Shown: one piece after another, positions 46,250 to 56,538 of the stretch
Numbering within the stretch: position 1 is the first letter of the stretch
How the letters are laid out: each line of letters opens with the position of its first letter
Assembly: GCA_030847615.1 (NCBI GenBank)
Contig: JAUMIR010000004.1
Location: 69,347,001 to 69,411,000, forward strand
DNA length: 64,000 bases
DNA from: Gambelia wislizenii
Taxonomy: Eukaryota; Chordata; Lepidosauria; Squamata; Crotaphytidae
Direction of reading: 5' to 3'
The notes under the pieces: model-generated
What the model was told of the DNA's origin: nothing
The model's input: the letters and a program-made list of their open reading frames with translations, nothing else
Database searches by the model: none
Position numbers and translations under genes: made by a program

Positions 46250-48082
46250 CTATAACACTTGCTGGTAAGCTCCCATGCAAGCTGAGTAATTCGCCACACG
46301 GAAGCTCAACCCAGCCGCAGAATAAATTTTCTTCCCCACAATGTCCAACTTGCGGCCCTCTGGGTCTGGTGGAGTTGACAGAGGCCGACATTGCTTTCTG
46401 TTTTGTGCAGCTTCAACGACGACAGAGTTTGGTTTTGGATGGTTCTGGAGCCATTCCACATGTTCGCCGACACAGTACAGGCGATCGATCTTTTCGGAAG
46501 TCGACTGTATAGAGGAGGGGTTCTCCCAGGAGCCCTGTGTGATCTTCAACAGTGATGGCAAGACCGGGATAGAAGCTGTAGGGGGTGCCTTTGACTGGAT
46601 CCGCTGAAAAATCGGGTCCACCGGCTGAACTGTTCTTTCCTCCACTCTAAGGTCCAACGCGTGGGACATCCGAACCATTTGTTCCGCGAAAGCACGAACA
46701 TCATCCGTTGGGGAGGAGGAATCATCTTCCATCAACTCAGCTCTAGGCGATGGTAAGTAAGGTCGGTACTGGTCCCAAGACATGGAGGAAGAGGAAGTCA
46801 GCAATGGACTATGGTCCCATGGCGGTGTAGGAGATCGGTGCTGTGGGATTGGAGGAGTCCAAGGCAGAGGGCGATACTCAGGAGAAAGAGAGACCTGAAT
46901 CACTGCATCCTTCTTAGACGCCGGTTTCACAACGTCGAGGTCAGACAGTCGTGGAGATCGAGCTATCGAGCGGCCAGTGAAGGAAGAGCCAAGCACATCA
47001 CCCCTTGACATCAAAATCTGTGAGCCCATGGGAGACGCAAAACCTGCGCGGCAGATGGATCGAGCAAGATCATACGCAGTGTAAGCTGGAACATCATTAC
47101 GGATTGTAGAGGGAGATGTACAGCCCCGAGGCGAGAGTTCAGACTCGACGACCTCGACTTCGATGTCAGAAGAGTGGCATTCCAACTGCACCCGTGAAAT
47201 AACAAGAGCAGGAGATGCCTCCAGCCGCTTAGGTGACCTCTCAGTGTCGGTCCTGGATGGGATGCCAACCGCCACAATCTCCACCGATCCCGGTGGCGTG
47301 AGTGAACGGCAAACCGCGGACTCTGGTGTGGCAGATACAGGCAGCGGTCTGGCAAAAGTGGCCTCAGTATTAACCGGTGGGCGCGTAGGAATCACAGGGG
47401 CAGCAGTATCGAGGGGCTTCTGTTTCTTCGAGCCCTCCTTCGATTTGGTCTTAGACTTAGTAGAGTCATGTTTAGACACATGCTTTTCTTTCTTCTTTTT
47501 CTTTAAAGATTGTGAAGAGCCAGACTCAGTGCCGGGACAGGTCTCAGTGGTGGCATAAGCCTGATCCCGAGCGACGGTCTTCGGAGTCAACGGTGTCGGC
47601 TGCTGGACCAATGCCGAACGATCCCGTGTCGAACGCAAAGATGCATGCTGCAGGGAGGTATGGAGAGCCTCAGGATCCGAAGCCGTCGAACAGCACCTAG
47701 ACGGGCTCCGGGATCGACGGCGATTTTGGCCCTTGGATGTCAGAGACCGAGAGTGTCCACGGTCCTGGGGCACAGAAACAGGAGTTGAGGCCGGGGCTGA
47801 GGCAGAAGCAGAAGCCAAAGTGGTACCCGGAATTAAGGCCTTCTCATACAGGAATGACTTCAAACGAGACAGACTGTGCTTACGGGCCTGAGGCGTGAAG
47901 GCCTTGCCGTGTACGCACGCGTCGACATTGTGGGTTTCCCCCAGGCAAATCAAACAGCGGGAATGGCCATCCACGCTTGGGAGTTTGGCCTGACAAATCA
48001 CACAGCATTTAAAGGGTCCTCTTCCAGACATTTTACTCACAAATTCACAACAGGAAAGCGGAGTAAAAGACGTAGTCAGCAA
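46250..48082 (-). CDS. DIRS copy B gag-like protein, open frame of 610 residues
   Basis: A single long frame; the likely start is the second Met (MSGRGPFKCC, near 48030). An N-terminal cysteine cluster (CCVICQAKLPSVDGHSRCLI, then CLGETHNVDAC) looks like a zinc-binding knuckle. A basic Arg/Ser stretch (RRRSRSPSR) and a Lys-rich one (KKKKKEKHVSKH) follow and could bind RNA or act as nuclear signals. The C-terminal block PTDDVRAFAEQMVRMSHALD is shared with copy A. The middle is Pro/Ser-rich and low in order. The frame runs into the deletion that removed the RT. A function in RNA packaging is inferred by analogy to gag; no enzymatic motif is present. Because the frame is open and CpG-rich, this copy looks young. 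There is no evidence that it is translated. Confidence 0.85.
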   Translation of the reverse strand: MLTTSFTPLSCCEFVSKMSGRGPFKCCVICQAKLPSVDGHSRCLICLGETHNVDACVHGKAFTPQARKHSLSRLKSFLYEKALIPGTTLASASASAPASTPVSVPQDRGHSRSLTSKGQNRRRSRSPSRCCSTASDPEALHTSLQHASLRSTRDRSALVQQPTPLTPKTVARDQAYATTETCPGTESGSSQSLKKKKKEKHVSKHDSTKSKTKSKEGSKKQKPLDTAAPVIPTRPPVNTEATFARPLPVSATPESAVCRSLTPPGSVEIVAVGIPSRTDTERSPKRLEASPALVISRVQLECHSSDIEVEVVESELSPRGCTSPSTIRNDVPAYTAYDLARSICRAGFASPMGSQILMSRGDVLGSSFTGRSIARSPRLSDLDVVKPASKKDAVIQVSLSPEYRPLPWTPPIPQHRSPTPPWDHSPLLTSSSSMSWDQYRPYLPSPRAELMEDDSSSPTDDVRAFAEQMVRMSHALDLRVEERTVQPVDPIFQRIQSKAPPTASIPVLPSLLKITQGSWENPSSIQSTSEKIDRLYCVGEHVEWLQNHPKPNSVVVEAAQNRKQCRPLSTPPDPEGRKLDIVGKKIYSAAGLSFRVANYSACMGAYQQVL

Positions 48083-48385
48083 CAGTCCAGGTCAGTAAGA
48101 TATCTGAGGTAAATGCCAGAGCCGAAGGAGGAAGCAAAAGTCGTCGTCAAAAGCCAGAACCAGGTTGAATAAACAGCGGTCAGAAGTAGAATGCCAAAAC
48201 AGAGGAATAGAGAAAAATTGTCGTCAAAATCCAAAGACATGTCAAAACCAGATAGAGAGGAGAAAAAATACCTAGCGAACAGAGGTTCCTTCAAGCTGCT
48301 AGCACGGCGGAAAGAAAGGAACTGAGGAGAATTGGGCGGGAATCCCTTATAAGGGAACATTGGTGTGGGCGGAGTTACCGCCAAA

Positions 48386-49140
48386 AAGGGATCTGGAAAC
48401 TGTGGTACATGCTTTGGTAACCTCACGTTTGGATTACTGTAATGCACTCTACATGGGGCTACTCTTGTGCCTAACCCAGAAACTTCAACTGGTACAAAAT
48501 ATGGCAGCCAGGTTAATTACGGGTACATCTAGGAGACAGCATATAACACCTGTGCTTAAATCTCTCCACTGGCTGCCGATTAGTTTCCGGGCATAGTACA
48601 AGGTGTTGGTTTTAACCTTTAAAGCCCTACATGGCTTGGGTCCATCTTATCTCCGGGACCGCCTCATCCCATATGATCCCCCCCGCACACTTCGGTCCTC
48701 TGGGAGGAACCTGCTGCAGCCTATGAAAACTAGGCTGTCGCAGACCTCCCAGAGGGCCTTCTCTTCTACGGCTCCCAGACTTTGGAATGGCCTGCCGGAT
48801 GAGATCCGTCTTATCGTTACTCTTGATAGCTTCAAGAAAGCACTAAAGATGGATCTCTTCCGGCAGGCCTTCCCGGAATAACTTCCCGGTTCAAGTGGAC
48901 TGATTGCTACCCACCCCCTCGCCGTCGTTGCTTTTATTTATTTATTTATTTATTTATTGTATTTTATCTTTGTTTTAACTCTCTATTTGTTTAATTTAGT
49001 TTTAAGGGGTGGGAGGGTAGGATGGGGAAGGACTGTTTTAACTTGATGTTGTTTTAATCTTGCTGTAAGCCGCCCCGGTTGCCGAGCAGAGGGGCGGGTT
49101 AAAAATAAAAATTTATTATTATTATTATTATTATTATTAT
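48386..49140 (+). mobile_element. L2 LINE, 5'-truncated, nested in DIRS copy B
   Basis: Plus-strand translation gives the L2 ORF2 C-terminus: VTSRLDYCNALYMGLL, QKLQLVQNMAARLITG, ITPVLKSLHWLPISFR, a stop at 48596, then FKALHGLGPSYLRDRL and AFSSTAPRLWNGLPDEIR. A 3' UTR with (TTTA)n (48932-48958), AAGCCGCCCCGG and an (ATT)n tail (about 49113-49140) follows. Comparison with the opposite terminal repeat shows it sits between GCCAAAAA and CAAAGCAC, with about 5 bp (TGTAT) of target not accounted for. Confidence 0.93.
48932..48958. repeat. (TTTA)n microsatellite in L2 3' UTR
   Basis: About six tetranucleotide units. Confidence 0.9.
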
Positions 49141-49240
49141 CAAAGCACATTCTGCCTAGCGTTTCTAGAAGATTCCAATGCTCTGCGCAGGCGCAGGAGT
49201 AACCCAGCTGTGTGATTCACAGAGACCACGAAGAAGATAC

Positions 49241-49304
49241 ACTAATTTCTTCCAATGGAAAGAAGGACATGGGAATTTTTCTCCTTCCTTAGGTTTTCAA
49301 GATG
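49241..49304. other. Short gap between DIRS B and SINE
   Basis: Nothing recognised. Confidence 0.5.
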
Positions 49305-49512
49305 TATGTGTACATATGGGGCTTCAAGTCATCTAGGACTTATGGCAACCCAACGAATTTCATACAGTTCTCTTAGGCAAGGAATACTCAGAGATGGTTT
49401 GCCATCGTCTTTCTCTGAACATAGCCTACAGCCCCTGGTATTCCCTGACAGTCTCCCTTTTAAGTAATAACCAGGCCTGACCCAGCTTAGCTTCTAAGAT
49501 CAGACGAGATCT
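49305..49512 (-). mobile_element. 5S rRNA-headed SINE, copy 3
   Basis: Reverse orientation: the tail (GGCTTCAAGTCATCTAGGAC, then GCAAGGAATACTCAGAG) comes first. The complemented 5S head follows: GCCTACAGCCCCTGG, CCAGGCCTGACCCAGCTTAG, then CAGACGAGATCTC. Confidence 0.9.
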
Positions 49513-50039
49513 CATGTCTCCAGTTTATAAATGTTCTTAGGATCCAAGCTTATAAAATTAATGTCTGGAAATCCTTTATATATCTTTATCAAGTGCATTG
49601 GCCTAACATTTTAAAAATGGAATATACTCACTGCCAACAAGACATGACTATTCTAGCTACTTAAGTCTATCTGGTGATTTATTGAATAAAAGCAGTGAAT
49701 AAAAAGTTGAACTCACATGCAGGAGACCTGGGTTTGAATTCAATTCAATTCAGTCTTGAGAAAATTAGACAATTCACTATTGCTGTGCCGTATCTAACAT
49801 GGTTAACAAAAAACCGGATACTGTATATATGCTTTAACAGCCATAGCAAAAGAGGCAACCGAAGGCTTTTTACATCCACAGACAAGAGTTTTTACATCCA
49901 CAGACAAGTTTCACAGAGGGCCTATTTACTTCCTGTCAGGTGACAGCTAAAAGTGTCACCTTTACAGATTGCACCTTTGAAGGGTGGAGATAGGCTCCAC
50001 CTTTGAAGGGTGGAGATGATACTGAAATGGCTCTGGTTG
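49513..50039. other. Intronic sequence
   Basis: A short tandem duplication of TTTTTACATCCACAGACAAG at about 49868-49910 and of CCTTTGAAGGGTGGAGAT at about 49973-50016 is visible. Otherwise nothing. Confidence 0.55.
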
Positions 50040-51200
50040 CTTTCACAGATGACATTTGATAGTAAAAAGACAAGAGAAAGTGGAAGATGTTAAAACTACT
50101 TGACCTCTCAGTGTCTTTTAATACCATTTATCATGGTACCATACTGGATCGACTGGCTTAGATGCGGCTCTGATCTTACATACAGGGTCAGTTTCAGAAG
50201 GTCATGGGGGACATGCAGAGTACCACAAGGATCCATCTTACCTCTTATGCCCTTCAGCATCTATAAGAAGCCACTGGGTGAATGAATGAGGGAATATGAA
50301 GTGCCAACAAAATGCTGATGACAGCTAGCTTACATAACTCTTTACCATTTGTCAGGTTAAACTGTGCAGGTGGCAAACCAATGTCTGGAGTCAGTTATAA
50401 GCTGGATGAGAATCAGTGTATGAAACATGGATCTTGACAAGACTGAGGCCCTGTAGTCAGTTAATTCTCTTTCCTGGGAACTGGGTGTACAGACTGTTCC
50501 ACCAAATGACCAAGTGAACAGATTAGGGCTATTCTGTGATGTAACATTGTCAGTTGAGACTCAGGTGGCCTTTATAACTAGGAACTTTGTTTACCAGTCT
50601 GTTCTGGTTCACTAGTACAACAATTTCTTTATAGAGATGGTTTGGCCACAGTAGTTCGTGCTCTGATAACTTTCCAACTGGATTACTGCAATGTGCTGTG
50701 CACAGGGCCACCCTTCTAGGCCACCTAAACACTGCAAGATAGTTCAGAATAGAGCTACTGAGAATTGTAATCAGTATATTCAGGTAGAATCATATTATAC
50801 TAACTCAGAAGCAACTGCCTCTTTCCCTTGGACACCAATGCCAGGTGCTGGTACTTATTGTCAAAACCCTGGGGCTGCAGGAGTGCTTTTCACTATGCAA
50901 ATCTGTGACTTAAGACCATCAGATGAAGCTCTCCTCCAAGCACTGCTGATATCTTATGTGTCAACAACAGTAACAGCCTTCACAGCTTTCACAGCTGTGG
51001 TATCCCAATTAAAGAGGTGGAGGTGTGACTGACACTGACATTGTTTCTGTATGTTTTGTTATGGCAATGTGTTTTTATTGTTTTAATGACTAAGCTTGAA
51101 ACCTTCTGCAAGAAGCAGCCTTCAGAACCAGGGAGTAAAAAACATTTTTTTAAGGTGCTATTTTTAAATTTTATTTAATTACATTGCCCTGGAATTTGAA
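50040..51200 (+). mobile_element. Old L2-type LINE, RT and C-terminal part
   Basis: Plus-strand blocks in order: LLDLSVSFNTIYHGTILDRL (diverged FDxIDHxILLDRL, in mixed frames), VSFRRSWGTCRVPQGSILP with MPFSIYKKPLGE (GVPQGSILSPMLFNIYMKPLGE type), then VIVFQLDYCNVLC-like near 50670. Many stops and indels, with a T-rich end near 51200. Age: old. Confidence 0.65.
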
Positions 51201-51245
51201 AGGATAAATAAAGGGTGGCTTAAAAACATTTCAATAAACAAATAA

Positions 51246-51474
51246 AATGGGCCCTTGGTATCCGTTGGGGGTTGATTCCAGGAGACCCCCATGGATACCA
51301 AAATCTGTGGATGCTGAAGTCCCCACTATATACAATGGCATAGTAAAATAGTGTCCCTTATATAAAATGGAAAAAAACAAGGTTTGCTTCTTGGATTTAA
51401 AAAAAAAATATATTTTCAAGCTGTAGATGGTAGAATCCATGGATACCAAATCCGTGCATACAGAGGGCCAATTG
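51246..51474. mobile_element. Tigger-type MITE, copy 3
   Basis: The left end GGGCCCTTGGTATCCG and right end GAGGGCCAATTG followed by TA are imperfect inverted ends; the body matches copies 1 and 2. The left outermost bases are degraded. Confidence 0.85.
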
Positions 51475-51476
51475 TA

Positions 51477-54041
51477 AATGTAATCTGTGTTCTCAGAGAC
51501 AGCATATTCCTGGCTACTAGTTACATATCAACAAAAGGATTGGTGCCATACAATGGATCCCAAGAGGAATTACTGTTACTGTCCTTTGCCTCAGTCCCCA
51601 CATGGCCAAAAGGGGAGTGGTCTCTGCCTGCACTGAGATCCCTCCAAACCAACTGAACTACAACAGAATGAATATCTGATACAAAATGTAGGCCTGTGAC
51701 TCTACCAGTGTTATTTTTCTTTTTCAGTGTGATGAAGAATCCAGAAGCACGTTGAAAGCTTGCATGATGTAAAGGAGGACAACATTCTCAGTGACTATTT
51801 GTCATGATGGACATGGTCAATTTTTTTCAGCCCCAGCAGAATGGAAAACCTGAAGGGCATAATTAACATGACAGCTTCCCAACCCGGACTAGCTGTATAT
51901 AGATCCGGCTATTTCTTCAATTCTTTGCTCCAAGGGGACTTTAGGCCCAAGGAACTGTGGGAGGAGTAGCCTGAAAATTCAAGACACCAATGATTTTTCA
52001 AGCTACTCCAACCAGAGCACTTTGGCACTGGGAACACCTGGGAGCCAAACAGAGAGCTCTACACATAGGCAGTCACTGTTAGCAGGCACACATATGTACT
52101 GCCTTCACATTGGTGACCAAAGTCTCCTATCACTGCTCATCACTCAGTCATTCTTCCACTTGAGTGACAAGGTTGTAAATACCTCAGTGCATGAGTGGCC
52201 AAAGTGTGTTCCACTGTGTGAGTGGTTTGACACCACTGGATTCTGGCCTGTGCATTAGCCTTCAGTAGTAGATATAATACACCTCTGAATAGTGAAAACA
52301 AGTGGGAGCATGCCATTGGGCTCATGTCCTGTGTGTGAACTTCTCAGTGGCAACTGGTTGGCCACCGTGTAAATAGAATGCTGCTCACTGTAGGCCTTTG
52401 GGTTGATCCAGTATAATTTATCTTACGTTCTTAAGTTTCTCAGCTTTTCAGGAACAGCTAAAAGACAGAGAATTCTGAAATGCAACCTGTGTGCTCACAG
52501 ATGGTGTATTTCTGACAAGTAGATGTAGACGAGGGAAGTGCAAATGTTGTGAATGGATCATGTTTCTGAACTTTTGGGGTGTACTCGCCGGGCATAGAAA
52601 AAATGCTAAACTACATAAGATGACATAGAAAGCATGGCAACAGTTTGTTCTGGTGCTCTTTAAATGTTGCTTGGCAAATTCAGTAATTTACAAAGAGCTG
52701 TCAGACAACAGAATGTTTGACCAAAGAAGGAGTTTAACTCATCTGCTATGTACAAGGCAACAACCTTTGCTTCTGAAACATATGGAACAGTTCCATATTC
52801 CCATTGTGCTGTCTGATAAGAAACTTCTTCTTCACTAAACAAGTTTCACATTTCAATAGCTTTTTTTTTTAAAGCTACACAATTGCATGGTAGAGAAGGG
52901 TATACGGATACCCCAAATCAAGAAAGGGGGTTGCACACATTTCATTCATCTTTATCAACATAGGTCTAATTTTTATAACTTTACTTTGGGAAATAAAACA
53001 AGGAAAGAGTTGGTTTTTTTAAAAAAATAGATCCAATAACCCATGCAATACTCACTGGATCCTTCTTAGCAAGCGTTCTAAGGACAGAGCACAGGGGGAC
53101 TTGGAGCCAAACTCAGATGGAATATATTACCTCATGAGCCTTGAGGGGCCTAAGCTGCATTTGTTATTTGATGATCTAATCAAAGAAAGGGTTACAACTA
53201 AGCTGACACTGGCTGCAATACCAGATGTTACACAAATGTATCCTGTTAATAAAATCATGATGATAACTTTACATATAGATAAATTGCACCAAAAGGCTTA
53301 GTTCAGGCAATGAGACAGGCCAGTTTCTGAGAAAATTTTGGCATTATGAAATGGAGAGAGCATGTGGATCCCCAATGCGCTAGCATTCCCACTTGGCTCC
53401 ATTTCCAAGTGGGAGTGGCAAAACAAGCAGCAGACCTTGTCCATGGTTTGTTTATCATGACCTCTGGCACAGGGATTCTGGCTTGTCTCTTCCTAAACAA
53501 ACCATGGTATGTTGCTAGTTTATGGGAGTAGTTTGTTCAGAGAAAGACATCAGAAGACCCAGGGTCTCTGGAATTGTGGCTTATAACTATGTCCAAACTG
53601 GCCCAGAAACGTCAGCTTTAACAGATAAAGGAAACTGAACAGCTTCTGTGTGTCAAGGACATTATAAATCAAATGCAATACCAACTGTCTAAGGAGAAAG
53701 TCCTTCTGAATTCAGAAGATCTCATTTCATGGGAAAGATATACAGTTCACACTGTAAAATGTGCATATTTAAATAAAATGCTTAAAACCGCATTCTAAAT
53801 TTACAGTGCCAAAATGGAATAATTACTTTTTAAAACTCACATACTGGTTCTTTGGTTTTTGTAACTATTATATGGTGCAAGGGGCTACCCACATGGGGGA
53901 TGCTTAGTTCTTCCATGTACTTCCTATTCAGCCAAAAATCCTAGTTTTATACTTCTGATAATATAGTTGCATCTAGCTCTCTCGTGTCTTCCCTCCTTCA
54001 TGACAAATACAACATAGATCTCTCACTTTGCTACTGTCACC
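51477..54041. other. Intronic sequence, nothing recognised
   Basis: No coding core. Short open frames do not resemble known proteins. T and A runs lie at about 52861-52870 and 53012-53028. Confidence 0.55.
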
Positions 54042-54049
54042 CTGTAACC

Positions 54050-54238
54050 CAGTGTTTCTCAATCAGGGTTCCCTGGAACCTTGGGGTTCCCCAAGAGGTT
54101 GCTAGGGATTCCTCAAGAGAGTGTGATTGTGGGAGGAAAGCAACAGCAGTATATAGAATAATGTTTATGCAGGGGTTCCCTGAGACCTGAAAATTATTTC
54201 AAGGGTTCTTTCAGGATAAAAAAGGTTGAGAAAGGCTG
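54050..54238. mobile_element. hAT-type MITE
   Basis: The left end CAGTGTTTCTCAA and right end TTGAGAAAGGCTG are inverted repeats of the hAT type. The interior repeats GGGTTCCCTG twice (left and right parts). Flanking 8-mers no longer match well. Confidence 0.75.
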
Positions 54239-54656
54239 CTCATTCCCTTTCCTTCTTACATGTGGTTAGAAAAAGGAGAAGGACCAATAGCACGATAACC
54301 AGACCAGGAATAATGACACCTCACTATGTGGTTAATAAGTCTCTCCACACCAAACCAACTCCTTAGATCAAGGGATGTGTACGCATGCACACATAACTAG
54401 GTGTGCATGGTACTAAAAAGGGTAGGTTTAGAGGAAAGGGGCATACAAGGCTATTATTAGAGCACATGCATTTCATAACAGATGGCCCAAAGTCAATCAT
54501 TTAAGTCACTGGCTTAAGAAATAAACCGGAAAAGACAGCTTTCAGTGGCATGATAGTGAAAGACCTCTGGCTGGAGACCCTGGTGAGCTCCTGTGAAAGT
54601 AAAGAGTACCAGGCTAGATGGAAAAATTGTATGACTTTGTATCAAGGGAGACATAT
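54239..54656. other. Intronic sequence
   Basis: Nothing recognised. Confidence 0.5.
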
Positions 54657-54904
54657 GAACAGGCTGCTTACCTGTAACTGTGGTTCTTCAAGTAGTTTAT
54701 CTGTGAACACACACACATGGGATATCTGTTCCTACGCAGAGCATATTTGGAACCTTCTAGAGCTGTTATGTAAGGCTTTTTTAGCAGCAGCCCCACCCCC
54801 TTTAATATCTCTACCCTTGAGGTTCCAACCTAGTTCTCCAGTTACATGACCGCTACAATAGCAGCATACATAGAACATGGTGCCAGGACACGAATGAGGA
54901 GGGC

Positions 54905-55000
54905 AGGCTGTGTGAGTTCACAGATGGCCACTCAAAGAACCATAGTTAAAGGTAAGCAACCTGTTCTTCATCTTTGTGGTCTCTGTGACTCACTCATGGG
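54905..55000. repeat. DIRS copy C internal complementary region
   Basis: GTGTGAGTTCACAGATGGCC followed by TTCATCTTTGTGGTCTCTG pairs with the outer left and outer right edges, as in copies A and B. Confidence 0.85.
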
Positions 55001-55091
55001 AGATTAGTTAGCTTACTCACCAGGAGGTGGAAGTGTCATGTGTAGGTGTCAAAAAGTGGGTCAGTGCCTCAGTATGGAGGAGAGTGCCGCT

Positions 55092-56167
55092 CTACCGAAG
55101 GAATTGTTGGCCCTGGCCCAGGCATCCAGCCAGTAATGAGTGACAAAGGTCGGTGGTTGAGACCATACTGCAGCCTTGCAAGTAACAGGGAGCAGAATTT
55201 CTGAGAGGAAGGCAGTGGATGTCACCATTGGCCTTGTGGAATGTGCTCAAATTCGTCAAGGGGGTTCCTTCTTGGCCAGTTGGTAAGCTAGGTGTATCAT
55301 CAAGGACATCCATTTAGAGAAAAGTTGCACAGAAACCAGAAGACCCTTCCTGGGTCCAGAGGAACATACAAAGAGACAAAAGGACTGATGGGGATCAGTC
55401 CTGTGGACGTAAAAGGCCAGAGCCCTTCAAGTGTCCAAGCAGTGTAGGAATTTCTCGAGCTCCGTAGGCAGGTTCTGCATGAAAGATAGAATAATTGTGT
55501 TCTGATTGATATGAAATGCTGAGACTACTTTTGGGAGGAAGGAAATGTCAGGCTGTAGGACAGCTCTGTCAGAATGGAAATGGATGTAGGGCTGATCCGA
55601 CCTAACAGCGCAGAGCTCACTCGCTCTTCTAGAGGAGGTGATGGCAAGTAGAAAGGCAGTTTTCCAGGTAAGAAGTCTGAGATTTGTCATCGCCATAGGT
55701 TTGAAGGGGTGGCACACCAACTGTTCCAGGACACGGTCTAGTCTCCACTTAGGAGTAGGTCCTGCCACTTGTGGGTGGAGATTCCGCAGACTCTTCAGGA
55801 ATTGTTTGATCAGGGGGTCCTTGAAAAGAGATATGTGACTGTGTTTGTGCACATGGAACTGGACTGCTAAAAGGTAGCAGCCAAGTGACAAGGTGGAAAG
55901 GCATTGGTTGGAGAGGATAAGAAGGAAGTCTAGTATGTGAGTGAGCCGAGTCCTGTAAAGTAAAACCCCTTTGGAATGTAGAAAAGCTTGGAATTTTTCC
56001 GACTTATAGGCATACAGTTGTTTGGTGGAGGGCTTATGCGCAGCTTTCAAGATGTTTTGTATTTCCAGAGGTAGTTGGTCTAGGGAAATATCCTCCATGC
56101 TGTGAGTGTCCATCATGGGCTGGCATTTTTGCTCTGCAGGACAAGCACCTCTTAAAGGAGGTAGCAC
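55092..56167 (-). pseudogene. DIRS copy C tyrosine recombinase
   Basis: A 246-residue frame (56167-55427) keeps the N-terminal helical part: KPSTKQLYAYKSEKFQAFL, LLAVQFHVHKHSHISLFKDP, then TSSRRASELCAVRSD (Arg box) and FLPKVVSAFHINQN. A stop after CLDT at 55427 is followed by broken frames. The Tyr block reads TFVTHYWLD at about 55128-55154, so the nucleophile is kept. The H-x-x-R block near 55245 is disrupted by a short insertion. This is the only copy here that keeps the N-terminal part of the enzyme in a long frame. Confidence 0.88.
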
Positions 56168-56538
56168 ACGAAGCTGAAAGCATGGTGGCCACCATGACTG
56201 AGGGGTTCCGTTGAGAGAAAAGTCATAGTCAGAGGAAAATAGGTCAACGAATCAGAGAAGAAGAGAGAAGTCCAAAAACAAGTCTGCAGTCGACAGGAGG
56301 TATGTAGGGTGGAAACAAAAAAAATCAGCTCTATGAGTGAGGTTCCTTTGATGCTGCTAGCACAGTGGACGAAAAGGAACTGGAGAACTAGGCAGGAATC
56401 TTGAGGGTAGAGCTATTAAAGGGGGTGGAGCTACTGCCCCCAAAAAAGGCTTGCAAAACAGCTCTATAAGGTTCCAAATAGGCTCTGTGCAGGTGCAGCT
56501 ATCCCATGTGTGTGAGTCACAGAGACCACGAAGAAGAA

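Larger units (their letters stand above)
44813..49240 (-). mobile_element. DIRS-type retrotransposon, copy B (RT deleted, L2 inside)
   Basis: The same plan as copy A, coded on the minus strand. A gag-like gene lies at 46250-48082, then directly a recombinase gene at 45378-46113. The RT and RNase H segment is missing at about 46113-46140. Inverted terminal repeats are 44813-45019 on the left and 48311-48385 plus 49141-49240 on the right, the right one split by an L2. An internal complementary region lies at 45095-45205. The coding part has clearly more CpG than the flanking intron. Confidence 0.93.
48311..49240. repeat. DIRS copy B inverted terminal repeat, right, interrupted by L2
   Basis: 48311-48385 (AAGGAACTGAGGAGAATTGG to GTTACCGCCAAAAA) and 49141-49240 (CAAAGCACATTCTGCC to CACGAAGAAGAT) are together the inverted complement of 44813-45019. 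The gap is filled by the L2. Confidence 0.92.
54657..56538 (-). mobile_element. DIRS-type retrotransposon, copy C (recombinase only, 1.9 kb)
   Basis: Inverted terminal repeats at about 54657-54845 and 56365-56538 share GGAACCTTCTAGAGCTGTT-like and CTCTACCCTTGAGGTTCC-like blocks. An internal complementary region lies at about 54905-55000. Only the recombinase gene remains; gag and RT are deleted. Edges GAACAGGCTGCTTACC and CACGAAGAAGAAG match copy A, so A and C are closer to each other than to B. Confidence 0.9.

Noticed and set aside
49868..50016. Short tandem duplications as a regulatory array
   Set aside because: There are only two copies of each unit, with no motif that I can tie to a factor.
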